A stretch of DNA of 45,532 bases from Bacteroidota bacterium (GTDB lineage Bacteria > Bacteroidota > Bacteroidia > Bacteroidales > Paludibacteraceae): contig JAUZOM010000008.1 in the NCBI GenBank assembly GCA_030706465.1, forward strand, positions 1 through 45,532, written 5' to 3'. The first letter of the stretch is position 1, and the number at the start of each line of letters is the position of its first letter. A model generated the notes under the pieces. The model ran no database searches. It saw nothing but the letters and a program-made list of their open reading frames with translations, and was not told the origin of the DNA. Below, one piece after another: positions 13,559 to 23,890 of this stretch. The translations under genes and the position numbers were made by a program.

Positions 13559-16500
13559 ATGAAACAGAAAAAGATTGGTTATATAGGATGGGCAATGCGT
13601 TATCACAACATTGTTTTCATCTTGGTAGGTTTATTCGTTATTTATGGAGCATACGCTTTGTTTAACATGCCTCGAAACGAGTTCCCGAACTTCACAATCC
13701 GACAAGGATTGGTTATCGGGGTGTACCCCGGAGCTACTTCGTCGGAAGTAGAAGAGCAACTTACCAAACAAGTTGAAAATTATATATTTGGATTCAAAGA
13801 AGTAAAGAAAGCAAAGACCTACTCGGAATCGAAAGAAGGCCTGATGATTATTTATGTAGAACTAAATGATAATGTAACAGATGCCGATGAATTTTGGTCA
13901 AAACTGAAGCATGGACTAAATGAATTTAAGTCGACCTTACCTTCGGGAGTAGTTGCTTTAATGGCTAATAGTGACTTTGGGGATACATCGGCTTTGCTGA
14001 TAACCTTATCATCCGACACAAAGAGCTATAAAGATATGGAAAATCAGCTGAAAAAGCTGAAAGCCGAGTGTCGAAAGATTCCTGAAGTTTCTAAAATAAA
14101 AGATTTTGGACTTCAAAAGGAGAAGATCTATGTCAATGTTGAACCTGAAAAACTAAACGAATATAATATAAAATCCATTTCCCTGCTATCATCCTACATG
14201 CCTAACGGCATGATTTCTCCGGCGGGTCAATTGAAAAACGGATCGAGTAATATAGCCGTACACTTTCCTGCTAATTTCGAATCGGAAAAGGATTTATCAG
14301 ATCAGATTGTGTTTGCCGATCCTACAGGCGGTGTCGTACGGCTAAAAGATATAGCCAAGGTCGAACGTCGTAATGAAGACCCGGATAGTTATATCCGCCA
14401 GGATGGAAAGAAAACAATTCTTTTATCACTCGAAATGCAACATGGTAACAACATTGTACAATTCGGGAAAGAAGTGGGCAAAGCAATGGACGTATTTAAA
14501 AAACAATGTCCAAAGGATATTCAGGTTAAAGTAATTTCCAATTTACCTCAGTATGTGGATGATTCGGTAACCAACTTTATGCATGAATTCCTTATTGCCA
14601 TCATTGCTGTTATTTTGGTCGTTATGTTATTATTACCCAAAAGGGTAGCCTCTATTGCAGGAATTACGGTACCAATTGCGGTGCTTATTACAGTCGGAGT
14701 TCTCTACTTTTTAGGAGTCGAACTGAATACAGTGTCGTTGGCGGGGTTAATCATTGTACTGGGTATGATTGTAGATAACTCCATTGTAGTCATAGATAAT
14801 TATGTAGAAAAGAAAGATCACGGCATGTCATCTTGGCATGCGGCTATCAAGAGTGCACGGGAACTGGTAACACCAATTATTACAGCAACGCTGGCCATTT
14901 GTGTGGTATATATTCCATTGGGCTCCATGCTTCCGGGAACAGCGGGTGATTTTGTAAAACCATTACCGTTGACCATTTGTGCTGCATTAGTTGTTTCGGT
15001 ACTCGTTGCATTATTTGTTGTACCCTATCTGAATTTCTTTTTTATCAAAAAAGGGTTGAAATCACCCGATGACAACCCGGATAAGAAAAGTTTTCTGGAT
15101 AGAATGCAGGGAGTTTTTGACAAGATGTTGGAAAAAGCATTCCGACATAAAAAGGTTACCGTTGGCTTAGGAATAGCTTCAATTATAGTGGCAATTATCA
15201 TATTCAAGACTCTGGATCAGCAGCTGTTCCCAACCGTAGAACGCAATCAGTTTGCCGTTGAAGTATTTCTGAACAAAGGAGCTTCACTGGAAAGCACGGC
15301 CAAAGTTATTAGTGTTCTGGAAAACGCGCTAAAGAAAGATGAACGGGTTAGCACCGTAACCAGCTTTATCGGGACCAGCTCTCCCCGCTTCCATGCAGCC
15401 TATGCACCCAATATGCCAAGTCCGAATTTTGGGCAATTAATGGTAAATACAACTACCAATAAGGCGACGGAGAATATTTGCGAAGAATATAACAAGAAAT
15501 TTGCCGGAGTATTTCCAAATGCTCATGTAAAATTCAGGCGAATGGCATTAAACCCTACTAAATACCCTATAGAGTTGCGCATATCGGGCGATTCGATAGC
15601 CGATTTACACCGGGTAGAAGCCAGCATTGACTCGATAGTAAGGCCAATAAAAGAAGTCACGTGGATTCGCTCAGACTGGGAACAAAAAGATCAAAGCATA
15701 TTGGTTAATCTTGACAAGGATAAAGCAACCCGTATGGGATATTCCAAAAGTTTTGTAGCCACATCATTATTGATGGGACTTAATGGAATTCCACTCACGA
15801 CCGTTTGGGAAGGTGACTACCCGGTAGGCGTTGAATTGACACAAGATAAGGGAGAAAAAAAAGACATCAACTTTTTAGGAAACCAAACGGTTACTTCTCC
15901 GATGAGTTTTGCTTCAGCACCATTACGCTCTTTTGCCAAATTTTCGCCACAATGGACAGAAGGAAACATCGTTCACCGAAACGGCACCCGTACACTGACA
16001 GTTCAGTTGGATATGGATGCAAAAACGATTTCGTCCAACGTTCTGAACAAGATAAAACCACAACTGGATAAGCTGAAACTTCCTGAAGGAGTATCATTGA
16101 CTTATGGCGGTGAAGTAGAAGGACAGACAGAGACTTTCGTACCAATGGGCATCGCGTTAGGGTTGAGTATCCTGATTATTTTCTTCATATTATTATTTCA
16201 ATTTAAGAAAATAAAACTTGCTTCACTGATTATGTCCACCATGTTACTAGGGTTACCGGGTGCTGCTATCGGGTTATTTGTTATGAGGTATCCGTTTAGC
16301 CTTACCGGCTTTATCGGCATTACCAGTTTATGTGGTATCGTGGTGCGTAATGGAATTATTCTCATTGATTATCTGCAAGAGTTGAGAACAATAAATGGAA
16401 TGAGCGTAACAGAAGCAGCTTTAGCTGCCGGTAAACGACGAATGCGCCCAATCTTCCTTACTTCTGCAGCAGCAGCTGTTGGTGTAATCCCCATGATTTT

Positions 16501-18025
16501 AAGCCGATCTCCACTTTGGGGACCACTGGGGACAATTATTTGCTTCGGATTGTTGATCTCCATGGTACTTACCCTGTTTATTCTCCCTATTTTATACACC
16601 ATCATTTATCGTGATAAAACAAAAGGGAAGATTGCAAAGAAACATATTCCTTACAGCAATATCGTCAAAGAAAAAATTCCAATAATCGCAGTCATTATTA
16701 CAATTGGAAGTTTTATTTCTGCTAATATCCAGGCTCAAAGCCATGTGCTCTCAATCGATTCATGTAAGACCCTTGCAATAAAAAACAATAAAACAATTAA
16801 GAATGCAGATTATGACGTACAAACCTCATTAGAAACGAAGAAAAGCGCTTTTACTAACTATTTTCCGAAGATAAGTGCGATGGGTTTGGCTATGCAATCT
16901 ACCGATTACTTAATTAAAGGAACGATACCATCCATGAATCTTCCCGTATATGATGGTAATTTGGCTAATCTGGCAACAGCGAGTCAATACGCCTATATTC
17001 CAAGTATCCCCATAAAGGCCCTGGATTATATGAATATGGCAAGTATCTCAATTGCTCAGCCTATTTTTGCGGGTGGGCGTATTGTAAATGGGAATAAGTT
17101 GGCTAAGCTCGGTTATGATGTTAATCGGGAAAAGAAGTTGATGACTACCACCGAAATACTAGTAAAGATAGAAAATCTATACTGGAATGCTATTTCACTA
17201 CAAGACAAGCTAATGACATTGAATAGTTATGAGAAGCTACTTAATCAATTACTTTCGGATGTCACCGTTTCAATAAAAGCAGGGTTGACTCAACGAAGTG
17301 ATTTGCTTAAAGTTCAACTAAAACTGAATGATGTAGAAATGAATAAACTGAAACTAAAAAACGGAATCGGTTTATCAACAAGAGCATTGTGCCAACACAT
17401 TGGAATTGCTTATGATAGTACGTTGGTCCTGGTTCAACCATTAGTTCCAACCGAATTACCTCAACAATCAACCAATGATAATAGTACTGTTATAAAGGGC
17501 AAGCATGAATACCAATTATTGAATAAAGCATTAGAAGCCGAAAAATTACAAAAGAAAATGGTTTTAGGAGAATATCTTCCTCAGGTTACACTTGGGGGAG
17601 TAGGCTTCGTAAATGATGCAATGCACACAACAACCACTAATGCAATGGCTTTTGTCTCAGTGTCTGTTCCTATTTCTGATTGGTGGGGAGGCTCACATAA
17701 AATAAAAGAAAGTCAGATTAAAATTCAGCAAGCAAATAACAAGCTAAATGAAACAGCTGAGTTGCTCAATCTTCAGATAGAGCAAACAAAAAATGAACTT
17801 AATGAAGCCAACTTCCAAATTAAAATAAGCCAAGCTTCCATTGACCAATCCAAAGAAAATTTGAAAATGGTGAATGACAATTATAAAGCAGGAGTTTCAT
17901 CGTTATCCGATTTGCTTGAAGCTCAGGCATTGTATGAGGATGCGCAAAATCAATTTAACGATGCTGTTTGCATGTATAAAATTAAGAAAGCAAATTATTT
18001 ATTGGCAATAGGGAGTTATAAATAA
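13559..18025 (+). CDS. RND efflux permease fused to TolC-type outer-membrane channel
   Basis: The product has 1488 residues from the ATG at 13559 (a TTG at 13553 overlaps the preceding stop and is less likely). Residues 1 to about 1030 form a complete RND permease: first helix at about 15-35, two periplasmic porter domains, and helix bundles near 340-500 and 870-1020. The residues aligned with AcrB D407, D408 and K940 appear to be D406, N407 and R930 (VDNSIVVIDN and VVRNGIILID). After a short linker, residues about 1040-1060 look like a signal peptide (IPIIAVIITIGSF ... IQAQ). A TolC-family channel of about 425 residues follows, beginning LSIDSCKTLAIKNN and ending in a long helical repeat. 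Such a fusion puts all but the adaptor in one frame; cleavage at IQAQ/SH could separate the two parts after export. Confidence 0.92.
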   Translation: MKQKKIGYIGWAMRYHNIVFILVGLFVIYGAYALFNMPRNEFPNFTIRQGLVIGVYPGATSSEVEEQLTKQVENYIFGFKEVKKAKTYSESKEGLMIIYVELNDNVTDADEFWSKLKHGLNEFKSTLPSGVVALMANSDFGDTSALLITLSSDTKSYKDMENQLKKLKAECRKIPEVSKIKDFGLQKEKIYVNVEPEKLNEYNIKSISLLSSYMPNGMISPAGQLKNGSSNIAVHFPANFESEKDLSDQIVFADPTGGVVRLKDIAKVERRNEDPDSYIRQDGKKTILLSLEMQHGNNIVQFGKEVGKAMDVFKKQCPKDIQVKVISNLPQYVDDSVTNFMHEFLIAIIAVILVVMLLLPKRVASIAGITVPIAVLITVGVLYFLGVELNTVSLAGLIIVLGMIVDNSIVVIDNYVEKKDHGMSSWHAAIKSARELVTPIITATLAICVVYIPLGSMLPGTAGDFVKPLPLTICAALVVSVLVALFVVPYLNFFFIKKGLKSPDDNPDKKSFLDRMQGVFDKMLEKAFRHKKVTVGLGIASIIVAIIIFKTLDQQLFPTVERNQFAVEVFLNKGASLESTAKVISVLENALKKDERVSTVTSFIGTSSPRFHAAYAPNMPSPNFGQLMVNTTTNKATENICEEYNKKFAGVFPNAHVKFRRMALNPTKYPIELRISGDSIADLHRVEASIDSIVRPIKEVTWIRSDWEQKDQSILVNLDKDKATRMGYSKSFVATSLLMGLNGIPLTTVWEGDYPVGVELTQDKGEKKDINFLGNQTVTSPMSFASAPLRSFAKFSPQWTEGNIVHRNGTRTLTVQLDMDAKTISSNVLNKIKPQLDKLKLPEGVSLTYGGEVEGQTETFVPMGIALGLSILIIFFILLFQFKKIKLASLIMSTMLLGLPGAAIGLFVMRYPFSLTGFIGITSLCGIVVRNGIILIDYLQELRTINGMSVTEAALAAGKRRMRPIFLTSAAAAVGVIPMILSRSPLWGPLGTIICFGLLISMVLTLFILPILYTIIYRDKTKGKIAKKHIPYSNIVKEKIPIIAVIITIGSFISANIQAQSHVLSIDSCKTLAIKNNKTIKNADYDVQTSLETKKSAFTNYFPKISAMGLAMQSTDYLIKGTIPSMNLPVYDGNLANLATASQYAYIPSIPIKALDYMNMASISIAQPIFAGGRIVNGNKLAKLGYDVNREKKLMTTTEILVKIENLYWNAISLQDKLMTLNSYEKLLNQLLSDVTVSIKAGLTQRSDLLKVQLKLNDVEMNKLKLKNGIGLSTRALCQHIGIAYDSTLVLVQPLVPTELPQQSTNDNSTVIKGKHEYQLLNKALEAEKLQKKMVLGEYLPQVTLGGVGFVNDAMHTTTTNAMAFVSVSVPISDWWGGSHKIKESQIKIQQANNKLNETAELLNLQIEQTKNELNEANFQIKISQASIDQSKENLKMVNDNYKAGVSSLSDLLEAQALYEDAQNQFNDAVCMYKIKKANYLLAIGSYK

Positions 18026-18129
18026 TTACTAAATGCTGATACACAAGTTTAAATTAATACAAGAGAAACTGAATACGCTAAATTTAGAAATGCCATATTT
18101 CTTCTATTCCCAAAATAAACAACAAAAAA

Positions 18130-18378
18130 ATGGAATCAACACTTCTGAAAGACGATAATACACATACATCATTTGTCCAATTAAACGTCTACGCATGTAC
18201 AGCCTGTTGGGAATGCATTAATATGTGTCCCAACAAAGCAATTGACAAATCGTTTTTATTTAGTGCCAACACATTAATAAACGAACATGTACTCATATAC
18301 AATGCAAGCAAATGTACAGGTTGTCTTAATTGTATACAAGCCTGTTCATTCGACGCAATTAGCATTTATAAACAATAA
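18130..18378 (+). CDS. 2x[4Fe-4S] ferredoxin-type protein
   Basis: The product has 82 residues. Two cysteine sets CTACWECINMCP and CTGCLNCIQACS each give the CxxCxxCxxxC pattern for a [4Fe-4S] cluster, one extra residue chain of about 30 separating them as in bacterial dicluster ferredoxins. There is no signal peptide, so it should be cytoplasmic. It begins 104 bp after the efflux gene and has no visible promoter of its own, so it may be the last gene of that operon. No redox partner lies nearby. Confidence 0.85.
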   Translation: MESTLLKDDNTHTSFVQLNVYACTACWECINMCPNKAIDKSFLFSANTLINEHVLIYNASKCTGCLNCIQACSFDAISIYKQ

Positions 18379-19001
18379 ATTAAAGAATTAGATTGTGGAG
18401 GTCTGATTTACGACTCAATTTTGAGAGTAAAATTGACCAAAAGAAAACGAGTTTAATTTAAAAAGAAGGGAATCTAAAACAAAAAAAGAATACTATTTAC
18501 GTAAGAAAAGCTTATTGTCAGTAAATTTCACATGGGGGAATTGGAAATCAACCAATAAAAGTTGATTTTGGAGATAGATTGACTACACTCTAAATGATAT
18601 AAATAGTCATAGTTGATAAAGTAATCATATAAACTCTAACAAACATTCATTTAAAGCAATTTTACAGCAGTAGGGATCAATATTTTAGAAAATTTATTGC
18701 ACATTTTGATTCTATTTTATTGATTTCTACTTTTTTTCAAGTAGAATTTCGCGAATAATGCAATGTGTCACAAAATATAGTTATAATATCTACAGAATAC
18801 TTAAAATTGAATCCGAGAGATAAAGTTATAAATGTTGACTTATTATTTCCTATAATTTGTATCTTTGCAAACTTGCGATTAAAATTAATATAAGTCCTGA
18901 TGTCCATTAAATCGAAGTAAATATCTAAAAAAAGAAATGTTTAGAAAATGTTGACTTAGTAAATCCTAAATTACTGGCGAAGTTTACAATAAAACTAAAG
19001 A
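18379..19001. other. 623-bp AT-rich intergenic region
   Basis: It contains a hairpin TTCTACTT (18725-18732) with AAGTAGAA (18739-18746), two copies of AAATGTTGACTTA 116 bp apart (18830-18842, 18946-18958), and the promoter of the HD gene. No open frame of supportable quality and no clear terminator was seen. Confidence 0.5.
18860..18867 (+). promoter_or_regulatory. -7 box of the HD-domain gene
   Basis: TATCTTTG lies 135 bp before the start codon, with a TTG at 18835-18837 as a possible -33 (22 bp apart, slightly long). Confidence 0.45.
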
Positions 19002-20231
19002 ATGAAGAAACCCAATAAGCGTAAAATCATCAACGATCCCGTTTTCGGATTTATCAATATCCCGAACGACTTTTTGTTTGATATCATTCAACATCCCTAT
19101 TTTCAACGAATGAACCGCATCAAACAGTTGGGATTGACCTCAACAGTTTATCCCGGAGCGCAGCATACGCGGTTACAACATTCATTAGGCGCCATGTTTC
19201 TGATGGGGGAAGCTATAACACAGTTACGCATGGAAGGCCATGAAATTACAACATCCGAGGCAGAAGGTGTTCGTGCCTGCATGCTGTTGCATGACATTGG
19301 TCACGGTCCCTTCTCGCACGCTTTGGAACATAGCTTGGTCAGTGAGATCAGCCACGAAGAAATATCGCTTATCATGATGCAGAAAATAAACCGGGAAATG
19401 GATGGAAAACTGGATATGGCTCTGGATATTTTCACCAATACATATCCTAAAAAGTTTCTGCACCAACTCGTTTCGGGCCAACTTGACATGGACAGGCTGG
19501 ATTATTTAAGTCGTGACAGCTTTTTTTCGGGTGTCAGTGAAGGGATTATCGGTTCCGCGAGAATCATAAAGATGTTAAACATTCACAACGATCAATTGGT
19601 CGTTGAAGCCAAGGGAATTTACTCTATAGAAAAGTTTCTGGTGGCACGACGCCTAATGTACTGGCAGGTCTATTTGCACAAAACAGCCGTAGCAGCGGAA
19701 AAAATGTTGATGAATATATTAAAGCGAGCTAAAGAACTTGCCGACAAGAATATTGAACTATTTGCCTCCCCTGCTTTGCGTTATTTTCTTTATAACGAAA
19801 TAAATAAACCTTTCTTTTTGAATACTTCCGAAGCTTTGTATCACTTTGCCATGCTCGACGATTCGGATGTAATCTGCGCCATTAAAGTCTGGTCTACTCA
19901 TTCGGATATCGTTCTGTCGGAGCTTTGTAAATCTTTTACAAACAGACGATTATTTAAAGTTGAAATTAGCACCGATACAGTAGAGGAATCAATTCGCCAG
20001 CAACACTTAAAGCAATACCAACAGCATTTTGGCGTTAGCATACCCGAAGCCGAATACTTTATGGGCGATGAAACAGTGAGTACCGACACCTACAGTCCGG
20101 AAGACGACAATATTAATATTCTATACAAAGATGGCACCATTAAAGACATTGCCGAAGCATCTGACATGCTGAATATAAGCATTTTGACAAAAAAAGTGGA
20201 GAAACATTTCTTCTGTTATTATCGTTTGTAG
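19002..20231 (+). CDS. HD-superfamily phosphohydrolase (dNTPase-like)
   Basis: The product has 409 residues. The HD metal site is clear in the N-terminal third: RLQHSLG for the first histidine, LLHDIGHGPFSHALEH for the HD pair, and MDRLDYLSRDSF for the last aspartate. This pattern is that of COG1078 proteins related to dGTPases and SAMHD1, which cut dNTPs to nucleosides and triphosphate. The substrate of this one is not known. The gene directly precedes lpxD, an order common in Bacteroidales, but a promoter lies between them. Confidence 0.88.
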   Translation: MKKPNKRKIINDPVFGFINIPNDFLFDIIQHPYFQRMNRIKQLGLTSTVYPGAQHTRLQHSLGAMFLMGEAITQLRMEGHEITTSEAEGVRACMLLHDIGHGPFSHALEHSLVSEISHEEISLIMMQKINREMDGKLDMALDIFTNTYPKKFLHQLVSGQLDMDRLDYLSRDSFFSGVSEGIIGSARIIKMLNIHNDQLVVEAKGIYSIEKFLVARRLMYWQVYLHKTAVAAEKMLMNILKRAKELADKNIELFASPALRYFLYNEINKPFFLNTSEALYHFAMLDDSDVICAIKVWSTHSDIVLSELCKSFTNRRLFKVEISTDTVEESIRQQHLKQYQQHFGVSIPEAEYFMGDETVSTDTYSPEDDNINILYKDGTIKDIAEASDMLNISILTKKVEKHFFCYYRL

Positions 20232-20334
20232 TATTTTAGTAACATTTGCACTACTAAGCACAAAAAAGAACTAAATTCATGGGGCGTTTGTCATGTTCTG
20301 GGATAGAAATTATGGTTAATTGAAAATTGTTTAG

Positions 20335-20342
20335 TACTTTTG
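20335..20342 (+). promoter_or_regulatory. -7 box of the lpx operon
   Basis: TACTTTTG is 115 bp before the lpxD start codon, indicating that the lipid A genes have a promoter separate from the HD gene. Confidence 0.45.
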
Positions 20343-20457
20343 CAACCAATTTTTTAATAAGTTATCGAAAATTAGATTGAAATATTTGTTATTCAGATTG
20401 ATTATGATTAACTTACAGATTCAATTTTAATTGTTCATTATTAATAATTAATCATCT

Positions 20458-21510
20458 ATGGAGTTTACAGCTCAACAAATTGCAGATTTTTTAGGAGGAG
20501 AAGTACAAGGCAACCCATCCGTAAAAGTATCTGACTTCTCCAAAATTGAAGAAGGGAAACCAGGCACATTGAGTTTCTTATCGAACCCAAAATATAGTCA
20601 ATATCTATACGAAAGTCAGGCAAGTATCATTCTGGTAAATAAAGATTTCCACGAAGAAAGAGAGGTTCAGTCAACTTTAATTCGGGTTGACGATGCTTAT
20701 CAGTCACTGGCAAGGTTACTTACCTTGGTGGATCAGACTAAACCAAAAAAAACAGGAATTTCGCCATTAGCCTATTTAGCACCCAGCGCCCAGATCGGTG
20801 AGGATGCTTACATAGCACCGTTTGTTTATATTGGTGAAAATGTGACAATCGGCAAAAATGTTAGTTTACAGGCACATTGCAGTGTGGAAGACGGTGCTAA
20901 GCTGGGCGATAGTGTAACGTTGTTTTCCGGAGTTAAAATCTACTATAATTGTGTGATTGGTAATCATTGTACGCTGCATTCTGGGTCAGTGATTGGTTCA
21001 GACGGCTTTGGATTTGCGCCTACCGAAGATGGCAGTTACAAAAAAATTCCTCAAATGGGAAATGTTATTTTAGAAGACAACGTTGAAATAGGCGCAAATT
21101 CAGTTGTTGACAGAGCAACAATGGGAAGTACTATTATTCGAAAAGGCGTAAAAATAGATAATCTGGTTCAAATAGCACATAATGTGGAAATTGGAACGAA
21201 TACGGTTATTGCTGCTCAAACAGGGATCTCCGGTTCAACCAAATTAGGAAAACAATGCGTTCTGGCCGGGCAAGTTGGAATAGCCGGACATTTACACATC
21301 GCAGAGGGCACCATCTTTGGTGCTCAAACGGGCGTTCCGAACTCCATTAAACGACCTAATCAAGTTCTTCAGGGTTATCCGGCCCTACCTATTATGACTT
21401 TTCACAGGTCGTCAGTTGTATATAAAAATTTACCTGAACTTCAGAAAACAGTTTACACTTTACAAAAGAAAATTCAGGAATTAGAAAATAGAATCAGTAG
21501 TATTTCTTAA
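20458..21510 (+). CDS. lpxD: UDP-3-O-acylglucosamine N-acyltransferase LpxD
   Basis: The product has 350 residues. The N-terminal uridine-binding domain (1-100, with LSFLSNPKY) is followed by a left-handed beta-helix of hexapeptide repeats at about 105-320 and a C-terminal helix at 330-350. The catalytic histidine is in [10 protein letters not shown]. The enzyme adds the second hydroxyacyl chain in lipid A synthesis, from acyl-ACP in the cytoplasm. It is the first gene of the lpxD, lpxC-fabZ, lpxA operon, with only 6 bp to the next gene. Confidence 0.96.
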   Translation: MEFTAQQIADFLGGEVQGNPSVKVSDFSKIEEGKPGTLSFLSNPKYSQYLYESQASIILVNKDFHEEREVQSTLIRVDDAYQSLARLLTLVDQTKPKKTGISPLAYLAPSAQIGEDAYIAPFVYIGENVTIGKNVSLQAHCSVEDGAKLGDSVTLFSGVKIYYNCVIGNHCTLHSGSVIGSDGFGFAPTEDGSYKKIPQMGNVILEDNVEIGANSVVDRATMGSTIIRKGVKIDNLVQIAHNVEIGTNTVIAAQTGISGSTKLGKQCVLAGQVGIAGHLHIAEGTIFGAQTGVPNSIKRPNQVLQGYPALPIMTFHRSSVVYKNLPELQKTVYTLQKKIQELENRISSIS

Positions 21511-21516
21511 GAAAGT

Positions 21517-22899
21517 ATGTCGAAACAAAACACTATTAAAAAAGCCTTTACGCTTACCGGAAAAGGATTGCACTCCGGGTTGGAAATTACCTTAACATTC
21601 GTGCCGGCTCCCGAAAACCATGGAATTAAAATTAAACGGATTGATTTGCCGGAACAACCAGTAATGGATGCTGTAGCTGAATATGTTGCTGAAACCACGC
21701 GAGGGACCGTATTAAAGAAAGGCGACGTACAAGTAAGTACTATTGAGCATGTACTTTCAGCCTTATATGCATTAGGGATTGATAATTGTATGCTGGAAGT
21801 GAATGCCCCGGAGTTCCCGATACTGGATGGTAGTGCGAAATACTTTGTAGAAGGAATTCAACAAGTTGGAATTGAAGAACAAACTGCGGAAAAAGACTAT
21901 TATATTGTCCGTAAAAAAATTGAATTCAGTGTTCCTGAGACAGGAGCTAAGATTATTATCCTCCCTGACGACACGTTCAGTGTTGATGTACACATTGGTT
22001 TTAAATCCACTGTACTAAACAATCAGTTTGCCAGTCTTTCGTCCCTGGATAATTATGTGAAGGAAATTTCATGTGCACGAACATTTGTCTTTGTGCACGA
22101 AATTGAGCCTTTAGTTAAGATGAATCTGATTAAAGGGGGTGACTTAAAAAATGCCATTGTTATTTACGACAGACAAGTTTCACAATCTGTTTTTGATAAT
22201 TTGGCCGATCTAATGGGGCAGCCCCACCAGGATGCATCTAAATTGGGATATCTGAACGGAGGCATTAAATTTGATAATGAGCCGGCTTCCCATAAATTAT
22301 TGGATATTATAGGGGATTTAGCCTTAATAGGCAAGCCCTTAAAAGGAAAAGTAATTGCCACTTTCCCCGGACATAAAATCAACACGGACATTGCAAAAGT
22401 TATCCGGAAAGAAATAAAAAAGCAAGAGATTCAAGCTCCGGTCTATGATGATACAGTCCCTCCAATTTTGGATGTGAATGCTATCCGTAAATTATTGCCT
22501 CATCGTTGGCCATTTCTACTGGTAGATAAAGTCATTGACATGCGCAGCAAAGTGGTTGTAGGGGTAAAAAATGTAACGGGAAACGAAACTTTTTTTGTAG
22601 GGCATTTTCCTGAAGAGCCTGTAATGCCGGGAGTTTTGATTGTGGAGGCCATGGCACAAACCGGAGGACTATTAGTTTTACACGGGTTGGAAGATGCGCA
22701 TCGGTATTCTACTTATTTTTTGAAGATTGATAATGTCAAATTTCGTCATAAAGTTGTTCCGGGCGATACACTTGTATTTCACCTTGAAATGACGGATGAA
22801 ATTCGCCGCGGTTGCGCCTTAATGCGTGGGCATGCCTTTGTTGGAGGAAAGGTAGTGTGTGAGGCGGAATTTATGGCACAAATTGTAAAAAACAAATAA
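21517..22899 (+). CDS. lpxC-fabZ: bifunctional LpxC deacetylase / FabZ dehydratase
   Basis: The product has 460 residues. Residues 1 to about 305 are LpxC, the zinc deacetylase committing UDP-acyl-GlcNAc to lipid A; zinc ligands are H78 in STIEHVLSAL and the H and D of SHKLLDIIGD. Residues about 315-460 are FabZ, the hotdog-fold hydroxyacyl-ACP dehydratase, with LLPHRWPFLLVD and the active-site histidine in GHFPEEPVMPG. The fusion is characteristic of Bacteroidota and ties lipid A synthesis to fatty-acid elongation, which compete for the same hydroxyacyl-ACP. It is the middle gene of the operon. Confidence 0.97.
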   Translation: MSKQNTIKKAFTLTGKGLHSGLEITLTFVPAPENHGIKIKRIDLPEQPVMDAVAEYVAETTRGTVLKKGDVQVSTIEHVLSALYALGIDNCMLEVNAPEFPILDGSAKYFVEGIQQVGIEEQTAEKDYYIVRKKIEFSVPETGAKIIILPDDTFSVDVHIGFKSTVLNNQFASLSSLDNYVKEISCARTFVFVHEIEPLVKMNLIKGGDLKNAIVIYDRQVSQSVFDNLADLMGQPHQDASKLGYLNGGIKFDNEPASHKLLDIIGDLALIGKPLKGKVIATFPGHKINTDIAKVIRKEIKKQEIQAPVYDDTVPPILDVNAIRKLLPHRWPFLLVDKVIDMRSKVVVGVKNVTGNETFFVGHFPEEPVMPGVLIVEAMAQTGGLLVLHGLEDAHRYSTYFLKIDNVKFRHKVVPGDTLVFHLEMTDEIRRGCALMRGHAFVGGKVVCEAEFMAQIVKNK

Positions 22900-22964
22900 C
22901 ACGAATACTTAAAGAAGCAAAAAAAATAAAGATAGTATAGATAATAATTGATATAACAAAAAGA

Positions 22965-23744
22965 ATGAAACAACCTTTAGCTTACATCCATCCGGACGCA
23001 AAAATTGCACCATCAGTAGTAATAGAACCTTTTGTTACAATTGATAAAAATGTCGTTATCGGCGAAGGTTCACGAATCGGTTCTAACGCGACGATCCTGG
23101 AAGGAGTCCGGATCGGCAAAAATTGCACCATTTTCCCTGGAGCTGTAATAGGAGCTATACCACAGGATTTAAAATTTAAAGGCGAAGACACATTGGCGAT
23201 TATAGGCGATAACACCACCATTCGCGAATATGTGACTATTAACCGGGGTACTGCAGCTAAGGGCAAAACAGTTGTAGGAGATAATTGTTTAATAATGGCC
23301 TATTGCCATGTAGCCCACGATTGCGTAGTGGGTAACAATGTTATCATGGGAAACGCTTGTCAGCTGGCTGGTGAGGTTGAAATAGATGATTTTGCCATTT
23401 TAGGTGGAGGTAGTTTAGTCCATCAATTTACACGTATTGGCTCGCACATCATGCTGCAAGGTGGTTCCAAAGTTGGTAAAGATGTTCCTCCGTTTGTTAA
23501 AGCTGGTCGGGAGCCTTTATCATATGCAGGAATTAACTCCATAGGCTTACGTCGCCGGGGATATACGAACGAACAAATTCGTGATATTCAGGACATATAT
23601 CGTTACCTGTATTTATCAGGAATGAATACTTCACACGCTATCGAGCGCATAGAAGCAGAATTACCTGCAACCAAAGAACGCGACGAAATTTTACTTTTCG
23701 TACGTAACTCACCTCGTGGGATTATCAAAGGATACTTCGAGTAA
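22965..23744 (+). CDS. lpxA: UDP-N-acetylglucosamine acyltransferase LpxA
   Basis: The product has 259 residues, the family length. Hexapeptide repeats (VVIGEGSRIGSNATI) form a beta-helix to about residue 190, followed by a helical C-terminus. The catalytic histidine is H118 in CHVAHDCVVGNN, equivalent to E. coli H125. It carries out the first lipid A step, O-acylation of UDP-GlcNAc. It follows lpxC-fabZ by 65 bp with no terminator between and is the last gene before the glnS promoter. Confidence 0.96.
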   Translation: MKQPLAYIHPDAKIAPSVVIEPFVTIDKNVVIGEGSRIGSNATILEGVRIGKNCTIFPGAVIGAIPQDLKFKGEDTLAIIGDNTTIREYVTINRGTAAKGKTVVGDNCLIMAYCHVAHDCVVGNNVIMGNACQLAGEVEIDDFAILGGGSLVHQFTRIGSHIMLQGGSKVGKDVPPFVKAGREPLSYAGINSIGLRRRGYTNEQIRDIQDIYRYLYLSGMNTSHAIERIEAELPATKERDEILLFVRNSPRGIIKGYFE

Positions 23745-23820
23745 TTCGATCTATTGAACGCGGAACTGTTGAATTGTGCAATCGCACTAATGAATATTTT
23801 ACGATTAAACTTATATTCAA

Positions 23821-23851
23821 TTGTTCACTTCCAAATTTTCGACTATTTTTG
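23821..23851 (+). promoter_or_regulatory. promoter of glnS
   Basis: TTG (23821-23823), 20 bp, TATTTTTG (23844-23851) is a full match to the Bacteroidota consensus. The leader to the ATG at 23940 is about 80 nt and contains a hairpin. Confidence 0.6.
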
Positions 23852-23890
23852 CACAGATACTTAAAGGCAAAATTTAGTTATAATAAGTAG

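Noticed and set aside
18033-18158. 41-codon open frame before the ferredoxin
   Set aside because: It overlaps the ferredoxin start, has no promoter or family match, and may be chance in AT-rich DNA.
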